Origin: Tanypteryx hageni
Taxonomy: Eukaryota; Arthropoda; Insecta; Odonata; Petaluridae
DNA: 64,000 bases
NCBI GenBank assembly: GCA_028673005.1
Contig: CM054117.1
Span: forward strand, 1,488,001 to 1,552,000
Reading direction: 5' to 3'
A program made the position numbers and the translations under genes. The notes beneath the pieces are model-generated. The model saw only the letters and a list, made by a program, of their open reading frames with translations, ran no database searches and was not told where the DNA came from. Shown piece by piece: positions 44,285 through 54,720 of this stretch. Position 1 is the first letter of the stretch. Each line of letters begins with the position of its first letter.

Positions 44285-44880
44285 TCCTACATTACAAAAC
44301 TGTAATCCTATTCATGGATAATTTTCCTTCTACACACTTTTCACCTCTAAATGTTAATGTCATCTTCGGAGTTTCCTTTAAGAACAACCCACTCTCATCA
44401 CCATTAAAAATGTTAGCCACTATAACCCTCATAAAGTTTAGAGTATACCTTTTTTAATCAGTCACTAATGTTAAGTCTACATTATTAGCTTTACCACTTA
44501 CTTGGCCTAAGTTAATGTTGCGTCTTAACTTAAAACTATATATGCAACGGTTAGATCAACTGAAATTCTCATTTCCAAACTAACTTTCCAACACTTCATC
44601 ATTTACCTTTACCATAGTCACACTTATCTGTATGTTTAAGTTCATTTGCGGCGTAAACCATTTAATCACAGCCTTGTCCACATCGGACTGAATGGGTCGC
44701 TGAATTCGTTTCTCACTTCGACTCGAATTATCCACGGCTCTGCAAATTTTATGTCTATATGACCAAATCGAACAACCCGGGGATTTGAACACGTTGTGAG
44801 TCGCTCTCAATACTTATGACTATATCAACTTCTTCTTGTTAACTTAAAATTTTCCTTTTTAAACGTCGTGTTTCTAACTC
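44285..44880 (-). pseudogene. Tigger/pogo-type transposase relic
   Basis: The minus strand has SDVDKAVIKWFTPQMNLNIQIS (CENP-B type helix-turn-helix segment) in 44,810-44,580. Then, after stops, come LRRNINLGQVSGKANNVDLT near 44,540-44,470 and GDESGLFFK with TPKMTLTFRGEKCVEGK near 44,410-44,330. These match the DNA-binding and DDE domains of Tigger proteins, and the DE of the DES-GLF motif is the first metal-binding position. The rest of the DDE domain is missing at the low-coordinate end. Confidence 0.85.
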
Positions 44881-45404
44881 AAGATACAAGATATAAATGG
44901 CAAGTGTAGGAGATCACGGCGTTGTTCGGAGAAATTACACTACAGTGTAAGGTGCAATTCAGGCTAATGAGTAATCATATCGAATTTAGTAGCATTAATA
45001 TCAAACACTGCATTTCTCGAAAAGGTGTTGGAGACAAATACCTATGGACAGTTAGAATAGTGATAGCTATTCCAATGTTAAATACACCGAAACGTATTTC
45101 GGCTTCAATGTAAAAGAATCTCCAGCATACGGCGGAAATGTCCACTTACTTTTGAGTTGTGGTGATTCCATTTACAATATTTTATTGTGACAACAATCAG
45201 GAAAAAACTATTATTGACGTTTGAGTTCGTTACCGCGTATAATACACACTATAACTGTCCGATTGATTTAATGTTAAAAATACGTAATATATATAGGTAA
45301 AATTACGGTACTTACTGATTTTTATTAACGTTGTAACCGAGCTAGTTAATAACCGAGATGACATTAAAGCATTATTAGGAAACTGTGACGGAACTTGCCA
45401 AAGA

Positions 45405-45466
45405 TGATGTTATATCCATGTTGTCGTGTTGAACGAGATCGTTATAACCGAGTTCTACTGTAAATG
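45405..45466 (-). repeat. Tigger-type terminal inverted repeat
   Basis: Read on the minus strand this begins CAGTAGAACTCGGTTATAAC, next to TA, which resembles pogo/Tigger ends. It lies upstream of the transposase relic in the right orientation to be its 5' terminus. The matching 3' end was not found, in line with the deleted C-terminus. Confidence 0.6.
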
Positions 45467-45499
45467 GTTGTCAATCCTTAGATTGTTTTGATTGATTAA

Positions 45500-45790
45500 G
45501 AAATAAACACAGATGGTGTGGTGGTTTTCCGTTGCCATCCAAACCAGACACTCAGAAGGGAGGAGGGAAACCCGGCATTAACCTACTATTACGAAGAGCA
45601 CCAGTGGTGCTAACTGCTTAACGTCCCTTCCGAACGACGGAGCGCTGATTTGTGTGTTCTCCTCATTTTCGTTATCTTGTTTTCCTAGTTCGTACGCACA
45701 CAAATAAAGGGTCGGGCAATTTAAGAAAAATCCTAATTTCGCAGGATTTGCGCTGCTTTGAGCAATAAATGAGCACCCTAAACACGACAC
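45500..45790 (-). mobile_element. tRNA-derived SINE S1, minus copy (degraded)
   Basis: The reverse complement aligns with 62,584-62,915. Shared body words are TTCGGAAGGGACGTTAAG, GGTGCTCTTCGTAA and GGGTTTCCCTCCTCCC. The head (45,790-45,720) retains GTTTAGGGTGCTC (A-box remnant) and AAATCCTG (B-box remnant). It is more diverged than the plus copy. Confidence 0.8.
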
Positions 45791-45799
45791 CTCCTTATA

Positions 45800-46901
45800 A
45801 CTGCTTACACTTTTCGTCCAAAGTGACGGGTGAGCATGAGTTACACATAAGTAGTTTAATTACTGGAATAATATGCAGATATTCTTAAATTATCCGACAG
45901 AGGCGACACCCGATATACGCCGAATAATCGAAAACTTGGTTAATAGGCGAACACGAGGATTTAAATGCAACAAACTCCCACTGCAGAGCACGATTTTTAA
46001 TCATGTAGATTCCAACAGGTCGCTATTTCATTCAAAATGTTTTAACTGCCTTATTATGCGGCATTTATTTATAAATTTTGTATTTAGCTGTAATTAAAAG
46101 TTACTAATATTTGAATATTTGGTAATCGTACGATAATACTAGCCATCATTCCTCTACGCTCTGTGGGGTTCTCATTGGTTAGGGTAGCACGTACAACCCG
46201 TAATTAACAATTAACCCCTCCACCACGTTACTCGTTTCACACTTCCTTCAAAATTTAAAGCCGAGAGATTGCTGCCACTCAGATTCTCAACAGCTGTACC
46301 AATCCAAATTTATAATCTCCTTCACCATGGTCTTCTGGTAATGTTAGAGCATCGTCACCCTCCACCAATTTTCACGCTGAGAATTACTTCCCTTTGCAGG
46401 AACCCTTTTTTTCTCTATCTCCCCTCTCCCTCCCCCCCTCCCCCCGATCCCTTCTCTCTCTTCCAAATGGAGATATATTGAGCGTGAGAGAGAGAGAGAG
46501 AGAATGCTCCTTTGTCCGAATATTCCCCTCTTCTCCCAGTGTTCACAAGCTGTTTAGCGCGTACTCACATAGTCGCTAAGAGCTAGGGAAGGGGAGGATG
46601 TAGCCCTGGGGTAAATGCATGAGTGGCAAGTGCATAGGCGAGGGTAGAAAGCGAACGGACCAAGTGGAGAGGAAATTTATTAAGGTTCTCGTTTCACAAA
46701 TGTTTTTTCCCTCCGAGTATTTTGTGCGATGTTCGAGGATCGTTAACCGATCGTGTGGAAATGTCGCTTTATCGCCCAAATGTTCGATATTCAGCAGAAT
46801 TAGTAAGTTTATGTTTGTGAGAGTGTATGCAGTGTGCGTGCATGTCTAAAAAATTGTTTGCGTGCGTAGAGACCGTTACGCACGATCGCAACTGTCTAGA
46901 G
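45800..46901. other. Host-like sequence with a GA microsatellite
   Basis: Unclassified sequence with CT-rich (46,405-46,460) and GA-rich (46,486-46,503) tracts. GC is raised at 46,150-46,900. Overlapping short open frames show no domains. Possible regulatory sequence; no evidence for a gene. Confidence 0.35.
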
Positions 46902-47189
46902 CAGTGGTTCCCAAACTGTGCCGCGACACTCTGATGTGACGCAGTAGATATTTTGTGCTGCCGCGAAAAATTTTGTTTAGTAAATAAGTCAACGATTTGC
47001 ATTAATTGGGGGCTAATTAATGCAATATTTTTCTTCTAATAAATTGATTATATAGTAGCATCGACAAGGGTTGTAATATCCGTATCTAAAACATATAAAG
47101 CTTGTCACAAGACTGGGATGCCGCGAAACCCACTTCATCTTTGAAAATGTGCCGCGGCTCAAAAATATTTGAAAACCAGTGGTCTAGAG
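46894..47189. mobile_element. hAT-type MITE with perfect 8-bp target duplication
   Basis: Element 46,902-47,181 (280 bp) begins CAGTGGTTCCCAAACTGTGC and ends GAAAACCAGTG. The inverted ends share CA(G/C)TGGTT and an inner GCCGCG word. Both flanks carry GTCTAGAG (46,894-46,901 and 47,182-47,189), an exact 8-bp duplication as made by hAT transposases. It is non-coding and so depends on a transposase elsewhere. Confidence 0.9.
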
Positions 47190-47577
47190 AAGTTACTACT
47201 GGCGCTTTGAATACGAAGAAGTATTGCTATTCATGTTTTGCTGCTGAATTCAACAATGATACCAGCAATGAATAAATTCGTCATATGGTGAAAGGGTTAC
47301 CCCTTAACCGTAAACTAATTGATTAGAGAATAACTAAGAAAGAGGAAGACTGAAAAACACCTACAACAGGTAGAAAATTTTATAAATAATTATGTTGTTT
47401 TAATAATTATTTCAGTAATATTAATGTTCCCTGTAGTTCCCACCATTGTTTATTATAGAAATTTATCATATTACCGTTTTATTTGATGCATACTTGGGCA
47501 AAACGTAATCACTCTAATGTTTGCAGATTTACAGAAATTATTCTAATAATAAAATCCTATATGTTTGTTTGTAGTAT
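47190..47577. other. AT-rich spacer
   Basis: No feature recognised. Confidence 0.4.
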
Positions 47578-48395
47578 ATAACGCTGACGTCATCACTAGC
47601 ACATTTTAACGAGTTTTTAACAAACTTTCCGATTAGGTGAAAGGTTGAAATTTCGCAGGAATGTTTGATTCAGATATAAATATTATGAAAAATACGATAA
47701 AAGGCTCGGGTTCGACTAAAGGGGAAAGATTTCCATTTCCCGTAAGATAACACGCATAAAGCGAGTTTTTCAATTTGAACTTTGTTTTAGGAAAATTAAT
47801 CAAGTTTCATATTCTATTCATCGTTCGAAATTTCTCATATACATTTTAATAAAATATTTTGGAAAAAATCGGCTTTTAAAAGGGATGTTGCCTAGCCGAC
47901 CATGTCATTGATAAACTTCGAGAATCAATTGCTGTCTCAACCAGCATACGTGTAGTATATACAAGTGCATAGGTTGCCTTAAATTGTAGTAGGATTTTTC
48001 GCGAAATTACGTAATCCTAATGGGGCTGGGATTCAGTTTGAATTCTTTTACTTATCTATACGACTATATAGATGTCGAGTAAGAGAGAGGGGGATGTGGG
48101 GAGGGAGATAGGAAGGAGGGGATATAGAAAGGAAGATACACAGAGAGTAAGGGAGGTATAGAATTAGAAAAGGACGGAAGGAAAGAGATAAAACAGGAGA
48201 CGGAGAAAAAGAGGCAGAGCTGTGGATTGGGACAGGAGGGAATGAGAGAGGGGGGAGAAAAGAGAGGCAGAGAGAGAGGGAAGGAAAGAGAGAGGATGGG
48301 AGGGAGAGAGTGGAAGGGAAAGAGGGTCGGCGAGAGCGAGAGAGGGAGGGAGGGAATATTATTGTACACCCGTTAATTGACGGGCAATACACTAG
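47578..48395 (+). mobile_element. Helitron-like element H2, copy 2
   Basis: Aligns with the outer parts of H2 copy 1 (30,532-32,275) but lacks the piggyBac insert and the long AT block, giving 818 bp. It starts in AACGCTGACGTCATCACTAG. It ends in a hairpin CCCGT/ACGGG (48,369-48,384), CAATACA and CTAG (48,392-48,395), then T. A GGGAGAGAGA-type purine tract fills 48,080-48,355, read in C/T on the other strand. No coding capacity. Confidence 0.8.
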
Positions 48396-48544
48396 TTCTA
48401 ATTATAATTTCTAATTATAGCATCACCATGATCTTTTCATAGACAAAATAAAGATATGAATCAGCTGGTTAACCATAGTTTCCACATACTTCTGCTTGCT
48501 GCAGCCTTTTTAGACTGGTATTCAAAGGAAACATAGCCTCATAG
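48396..48544. other. Short spacer
   Basis: No feature recognised. Confidence 0.35.
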
Positions 48545-48830
48545 TCCTATCTGTGTGTGTATGTATGTATGTGTGCGTGTCCCCCACTAACAACTTTTGC
48601 ATCAATTCACCGATTTTTATGAAACTTGGTATAAGGCTCGTGCTGCCAGGACCCATCTCCGGGGTATATTTTATTTGGCGAAGACTGAAGTCCCGGATTC
48701 TATTCCAGGTACGTTTTTCGCTATTTGTTTTACGTAAGAAATCTCAAATCCATCGTGCAGAGACATTTTCTTCAATATTTAGAATTATCTTAAAATTGTG
48801 ACATCGGAGCGAGGTTTCTACTGTTCTAAG
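48545..48830 (+). mobile_element. Helitron 5'-end-like fragment
   Basis: TCCTATCTGTGTGTGTATG, then a TG/TATG-rich stretch and CACCGATTTTTATGAAACTT, a wording common at the 5' side of insect Helitrons and similar to H3 (GACGGATTTTGATGAATTC). CGGATTCTATTCCAGG near 48,692 is B-box-like. No 3' hairpin was found. Confidence 0.45.
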
Positions 48831-49350
48831 GAAAAAAAAGTGTAGATTGTTATTCTAGTAGCAGAATTTTGATAATTGATCTTATTATCTTGAATTAAAA
48901 CAGCATTTTTGCGTTTAAATTGCATTTTATCGGATTGTTGCCGTGGAGACGATTATTACCGAACTCGCCTTGAGCATAGACTAGTGAACAAATGAGAATT
49001 TTCTTTTCTACTCAATTATCCTTCAGCAATGGACAGTTGATCCGTACATATTAGCGTGTAAACAGCAACATTTATTAAATTAGTTTATTTTAAAAAATAC
49101 ATGCAAAATTTAATGTCAGAAAGAGATTTTGACATTGCTTTCAGTATTTTAAACTTGATAATGCTCTATTATTTTTTTCCAATTTTTCTGTCTCTGATTA
49201 ACTATGAATTACAAGTGGTATTTATGGTATGAGAATTCCTTGGAATGACTACCACATACTTACACATTTCCTGTCAATATAAGTAAACAATTTGGGAAGT
49301 CAACTTCGGGAAACCAGCCTGCATTAGTCCTGGTTTGAACTTTTTGTTTC
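48831..49350. other. AT-rich spacer
   Basis: No feature recognised. Confidence 0.4.
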
Positions 49351-49359
49351 ATGTCATAG

Positions 49360-50560
49360 TAGCTCTATTTCCCTTTCAATTGGTCTATCAGCTGAAACCT
49401 TTTCCTACGTTCCTACGTTTCCGGGTTTGATTTCAGGTCAAGTACAGGATTTTTTCTCTTTCTCAAATGTCAAAATTTCAATTCCTACGTCTTGCTCTGT
49501 TTTTCTTTCATTTTTCCTTGTAACATGCATGTAATCTACCTATTTCCTCAGTTAATGTCAAATCCAGTTTGCCTTCTTCTTTCTTGTAGACTGTATAATC
49601 ATTGTTTCCCTCCTATTCCTCTTAGTACTTCCTCGTCCTTCATCCTGTCTACCCATTTATCTTCATGTACAAATTTCCAAGCCTTCCAAGCATTTTATTT
49701 AATTATTCCTTAGCGGTCGTGTTTCTGACGCTTTGCAACGTTACTCCAAACAGCATTTTATCATTTTCCTACGTATATCTACTTTTATATTTTCTGTCAG
49801 TAGAAGTTTCTTCTGACAGCTACTTTTGCATTCGATATTCTACTTCTTATTTCATTGGTGAATTTTAATCTCTTTTTATGATGCTTCAAAAATATTCATA
49901 GCCTTACTCTGGTTCTAATGGATTGTAATAAATAATTATATTAAAGTTTTATTATTAGCATAGCCATGGGATTTTATTCCGCATTTTTTGCCAGTTATTT
50001 CCAGTTTATTTATCACTATATGGAGTTACGTTTCCTTTCTTTCTTGAAGTACTTGGTCTTCATATTTTACCCTTTTTAAAATCCTCCATCCAAATTTGAA
50101 ATCTCCTTGCGCTTTCTAGCAATTGTTCCATTAACGTTTTTCTATTTATATAGAATGGCAACAGCGATAGGCAACGACCTTGTGTTTTTCCTCTTATATC
50201 AGCTTTCTCGAATCTGGTATTTACAAATTGATTTTCGCGTAGATTTTTTATCAACCTCCTGTCAATCCAAACCGCCACTACATCGTTTAAGTACCATTAT
50301 CAGCATTAACATTAACATTAATATCCTTTGTCAGATGCCTTTTGCCAGTCGATGAAACATGCTACATACCATTTCCATACCAACTCTGGTCCCTCTTCTG
50401 AAACAAATTGATCTTCCCCTAGCATTTCTTCGGTATATTTTTCTAGCTTTTATTTAAAAGTTCTCGTGATTATCTTGGAAACATGCTGCAGTTGACTTAT
50501 CGCTATATAGTCTTTACAATGCATTGTCTTCGGTTACTTCTTTACGAAACCTGCTATGTC
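49360..50560 (-). mobile_element. RTE-like LINE, subfamily a, copy a3 (old relic)
   Basis: The minus strand retains the a-type C-terminal nucleotides (CTATCAGCTGAAACCTTTTC near 49,386), then 49,540-49,660 (equivalent of ANWVGHYLRR and MKNDEVLRR), and 50,278-50,060, which reads DRRLIKNLRENQFVNTRFE, the segment after the first palm box, followed by a damaged GRGVRQGC. The fragment near 50,490-50,560 corresponds to the MQCKDYRTISLL region. It is far more diverged than a1, a2 or a4 and interrupted by unrelated sequence (49,420-49,530). Confidence 0.75.
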
Positions 50561-51934
50561 CTGAGCGAATCATCTACTATTCCTACAAAATTCCACCTCC
50601 ACGTTCCACCTGGCGCCTCCGTCAATCCTCTTCCCTCCTCGCTTACTTATATTCACTCATTCACTTCCTTCCCATCCACCTCCATCTTCTATACTCACTA
50701 TCCTCAATTCCTCCTCATAAATACCTTCTCCTCCGTCTCCAATTCAAGCCACAATATATAAATCCTTCTTTTCCTCCGTTAAAACTTGCATATCACGCAA
50801 TCATTTAAAAAAAGCAATATGTCGAGTAAGTAGAGAGAGAGCGAGAGAAAGATGGATTTAGAAAGGCAAAGACACAGAAGGACAGAGGGAGTGTGTGTGA
50901 GAGAGAGAGAGAATGACTGGACGCTTTTGTTTTTATCTCACTAAAGTGAGCGATGGGAAGGATTTACTATTCGATCCGTCTCCCCCATCTCACCCCTTAG
51001 TTGTCCGAAGCCAGAGAACGCACTGATTTGATTGAGAACCCACAACTCCGTGTCCAAAAGTGTTCTCCCTCCTGTGTCTCCCTTCTTCGCAAAGCGGGGA
51101 GAGCTGCACCTCGTGCGCACGCTCGTCACACCTTGTTACCGCCTGTGTGACATGTGCGCTTCCTTTTAATTAAACCCACGCGTCCCCAGCTCGATCCTTC
51201 CAACTCCCCCACCCTTCCCTTTCGACCATGTATATTGACACTTATTGGATACAACACTTTCTCATTCCATCATGAGCGAAATAACCCCTATTCGCCTCTA
51301 TTCCGCCGTCGTTGGATTGAGTGGCGCACTTGAACCTACGGGCGGCTTACCTATTGCAATTAACGGAACGCCTTGACCGTTCAATTTGCGAGAAAGCATG
51401 CCAATGATTTGCGTTAAATGATGATTTTCAATAGAGCGGGAATAATTATTTTTTTTTGTAACTGTAAAGGAAATTTAGGAAAAGTATAGCTAATATTTGA
51501 AGTCAAGTAACAAATTCACTCTATTGAGAAAGCATTTAAATAAGTGAGAAAATCTAAAGTAGATTCGTCGATATCCCCTTCTCACCCAGATATCAACAAA
51601 TCGAACTACAGTGTTATCGATCCTTTTGTAAATCATCGGAATGAATAAATGCGGCCGATAACTAAAGTTGCCTGTGCGCAATTTTTTCGGAAATAATTCT
51701 TCACAATATAATGTGTGTAAATGGATTCGCTTCTTTTCTATTTCACTCTAATGCGTGAAGCGACGTCGCAGACGGACTCCCGACTCATCGGCATCGTGAA
51801 TTAAGAGAGTCCCACTGCGTGTGAGAGTTGGGAAGGGATAAGATATTGGTGGAGAGAGAGAAAGAGAGGGAGAGAGAAAAATCAGGAAGGGGGACATGTG
51901 GAGATGACATTTCGTAGATTCGTTTATACTTACA
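50561..51934. other. Host-like region with pyrimidine- and purine-rich tracts
   Basis: 50,570-50,760 is strongly C/T-rich with overlapping open frames but no domain. 50,834-50,920 and 51,850-51,882 are GA-rich. The stretch 50,940-51,400 has near-normal GC. No transposon or gene signature could be supported. Confidence 0.35.
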
Positions 51935-52015
51935 TGCCATATATGTACAGTTAAATTTTACTAGAATTTATACTCTAGTAAAATTTAAAAAGATGACTCC
52001 AATGTACATATATCA
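51935..52015. repeat. Hairpin with 15-bp perfect stem
   Basis: TTAAATTTTACTAGA (51,951-51,965) pairs exactly with TCTAGTAAAATTTAA (51,974-51,988) around an 8-nt loop. Outer words CATATATGTAC (about 51,938-51,948) and GTACATATAT (about 52,004-52,013) are also inverted, so the fold may extend to about 80 bp. It could be a MITE core or a structured transcript. Confidence 0.7.
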
Positions 52016-52345
52016 TATTCTTGTTGCAGCAGTCTTCTATTCCAAAAATCTTTCATCTCCACCACTCCAGAGTGCCAATCAAAGTTTTATTATGGTATCC
52101 ATATGATCAATGATCGACAGTTTGGAATACGAATAAGGTTGATTTGATAATTACAATAACGGATACTAATCTATTTATTAATATTTTTATTGTATATTTT
52201 TTATTTCTTATTAATTCTGTTGATTTTAAAGAGTATGTATTTATTGCTTAAGAATCCTTTCTTATTTTCCCAAACTTATTCGATCGAAATTGGTTTCTGT
52301 AAACCTTGCAATTCTGAAAACGGGCCATTTTCTACTCCATACTAA
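52016..52345. other. AT-rich spacer
   Basis: No feature recognised. Confidence 0.4.
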
Positions 52346-53274
52346 TCTATAATAATAAAAAAGCTATGTGTGTGTGTGTAGCAATCATAACTCTACAGAA
52401 AATAAACTTAGGAGCTTAAAAATTTGGCAGCAGCTTCAAGTTGATTATGAAAGCTGCTTTGCCAAAAATAATTCAAATCGGCTAACAGAAGCCCGGGGGT
52501 CATTGTTGGTCCAAATTTTGTTTTTATAAAAAAATATCTCAGCAACCAATTGACGGATTTTGATGAATTCACCACCAGTATCAATGTTTTGATGGGACAC
52601 ATTTTCGAGCATAAAATGGATAAAATCGGTTTACGGGGTAAAATATAGCAATGTAAGGGCTGATCCAAATTTCATGATTTTGAGGGGTCCCCATGGAGCG
52701 CTCGGTCAAAATTTCGGCTATGTCCGTCAGTCCGTACGCATATATCAGGGAAGAACTAGCTGAACCAATTTCAATAAGAAACTTCGTTTATAGGGCGAGT
52801 ATAGAACGGTAGAACGAAATGAACATGTTTAGAACGGATCTACAAAACAGAGCTACCACAATATAAGGAAAAATAATTTTCTTATTTCAAAGCAAATACA
52901 TTAATATTCGATTATACTACAGCGAACTTGACGAAAAGCACTCTGTTTGAAGATATCTCAGCAACCAATTGACTGATTTTGATGAATCTTCCACCAATAT
53001 AAATTTTGAACCAAAAACGTAGAAACTTAAAACTTGGTATACATACTAAAGAGACGTTGAGGATATGCTCCTCGGTGTCAGAACTTTGATTTCTTGGGGG
53101 GGAGGGAGGTATCAAATTTTAGTCTATATTTAATTTGTTTATACCAATTAAATACCAGTAACTGATTACTTACCATAAGAGTACCTTGAGTTTGGATGAA
53201 AATATTACCGAGTGATTTGTGCATGAAAAATTCTAAACTTTAAACCCCGGGCAAATCCCGGGCAATCACGCTAG
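52346..53274 (+). mobile_element. Non-autonomous Helitron H3, copy 1 (both ends)
   Basis: The 5' terminus TCTATAATAATAAAAAAGC at 52,346, preceded by A, is followed by a TG repeat. The 3' terminus has a perfect stem CCCGGG (53,246-53,251) and CCCGGG (53,257-53,262) with a 5-nt loop, then CAATCACG and CTAG (53,271-53,274). This is the complete set of Helitron hallmarks. Length is 929 bp. No Rep or helicase. Open frames inside are incidental. Confidence 0.87.
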
Positions 53275-53800
53275 TCTTTAGTAATAAAAGAAGCTGCCTG
53301 GGTGTTTGTGTCTGTGGCAGCCATAACTCTTCAGAAAATAAATATAGGAGTTTCAAAATTTAGCAGCAGCTTTAGATTGACTGTGAAAGTTGCAATACCA
53401 AAAAAATATAAATCGGCCCACAGGGGTCCGAGAGTCCCCATTGTCGGTCCGAATGTTGGTTTTCCGAAGAAATTTCAGCCACAAATTGACCGATTTTGAT
53501 GAATTCTTCAACAATGTCAAGGGTTTGATGGGACACATTTTCGAGAAAAAAATGGATAAAATCAGTTTAAGGGGTAAAAGATCTCAATGTTAGGGCAGAT
53601 CCAAATTTCACGATTTTGAAGGGTCGCGATAGAACGGTCGGTCCAAATTTCAGCGATGTCCATCCTTCCGTACGCATATATCAGGGAAGAACTAGCTGGT
53701 CCGATTTCAACCAAATTTGGTACATAGAATCTCCACATAAATTTATGACCAAATGACATACATCCACTCGATTAATTAAGTAAAGGTGCCACAATTTGGT
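53275..53800 (+). mobile_element. Non-autonomous Helitron H3, copy 2 (3'-truncated)
   Basis: Starts TCTTTAGTAATAAAAGAAGC immediately after the CTAG of copy 1. It aligns with copy 1 for over 450 bp (ATAACTCTTCAGAAAATAAA, GTTTGATGGGACACATTTTC, GGGAAGAACTAGCTG). The 3' hairpin and CTAG are not found; similarity fades near 53,760-53,800. Confidence 0.8.
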
Positions 53801-54391
53801 GACCACCCTTCAAGGGTTATTAAATTACTTTCTTGTACCACATTCTTTTGCAAATCTCATTTTCTAAGGCTCTCTCTTTGTTTCCTTCTGCCCAACTTTG
53901 ACAATTAGTTTTTCTTTTATACGTTCGAAACATTGTTATTACCTATAACGTTCATAAATTACTAGCAAGTTACAGATAAGTCATGTCCGTACACCGAGGA
54001 AGATCCGGGTAGTACCAGTTATTACCCAGCTCAGCTCTGCCCCAGCGACGCCGTTTTTGAAACACACACTTTATGAAGGTAGTACTATTCTGAATATATG
54101 CCAATAGCACACTGCAAAGATGCTGAATTAATGCACATCATTCTTGTTAATATGAAGATATAATGTTATAAACTTACCTAAACTGTTGAAACGACTAATT
54201 GATGCCAAAATTATATCAAAGTACTGTAAAAACACACTTTTATTAACGGCGACGGAACAAACATGACCACGTGCACAGAAAACCTTCCTTATACTGATTT
54301 CCTTACGTGGAAGTAATACCAATAACTACAATAAGATGGCGACACCGTGCTGATTCTGTAGAGGGGGTACCCGGTTTGCATATGCATATGC

Positions 54392-54393
<2 letters not shown>
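53801..54393. other. Spacer
   Basis: No coding or repeat feature recognised. Confidence 0.4.

Positions 54394-54482
<89 letters not shown>
54394..54482. repeat. (TA)n-(TG)n microsatellite
   Basis: (TA)n to 54,456 followed by (TG)n to 54,482. It borders the Penelope-like 3' end. Confidence 0.9.
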
Positions 54483-54483
<1 letters not shown>

Positions 54484-54647
54484 AGCTGATGAAGGAACAA
54501 TTCCGAAAGCTTCTACGTTTGTGATGTTTCTGTGTTTTAGTGTTCTTTTACGTGTGTCGCTTCGACATCCCCGGGGCCTCGCCAACCTGAAGTCGTCTGA
54601 TTGGTGAGTGTTTACTGGGTTTCCTCATCCCAACACCTTGTTGACAT

Positions 54648-54649
<2 letters not shown>
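54483..54649 (+). mobile_element. Penelope-like element 3' terminal region, copy P1
   Basis: Contains ACGTGTGTCGCTTCGAC, TTGGTGAGTGTTTACTGGGT and CAACACCTTGTTGACATCC, aligning with 56,105-56,290 at roughly three-quarters identity by eye. It is followed by (TA)n. It comes from a different subfamily copy than P2 because the two ends are too diverged to be one insertion's paired repeats. Confidence 0.8.
54486..54508 (+). ncRNA. Hammerhead-ribozyme-like core in the Penelope-like tail
   Basis: CTGATGA (54,486-54,492), a stem GGAA/TTCC with a CAA loop (54,494-54,504) and GAAA (54,505-54,508) reproduce the catalytic strands and stem II of a hammerhead. The same position in copy P2 (56,111-56,134) has CTGAAGA, a stem GGGC/GCCC and GATA, so stem II is kept by paired changes while the core is lost. 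Hammerheads have been reported in Penelope-like elements. Stem III and the cleavage site cannot be assigned with confidence here. Confidence 0.4.

Positions 54650-54709
<60 letters not shown>
54650..54709. repeat. (TA)n microsatellite between P1 and P2
   Basis: About 30 uninterrupted TA units, directly joined to the truncated start of the next Penelope-like copy. It is translated as Ile-Tyr repeats in the open frame but is not coding. Confidence 0.92.
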
Positions 54710-54714
<5 letters not shown>

Positions 54715-54720
54715 GCAGCA

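Noticed and set aside
54601..54720. Extension of the Penelope-like frame upstream through Ile-Tyr repeats
   Set aside because: This is translation of a (TA)n tract; the frame happens to be open. The real coding similarity begins at about 54,721.
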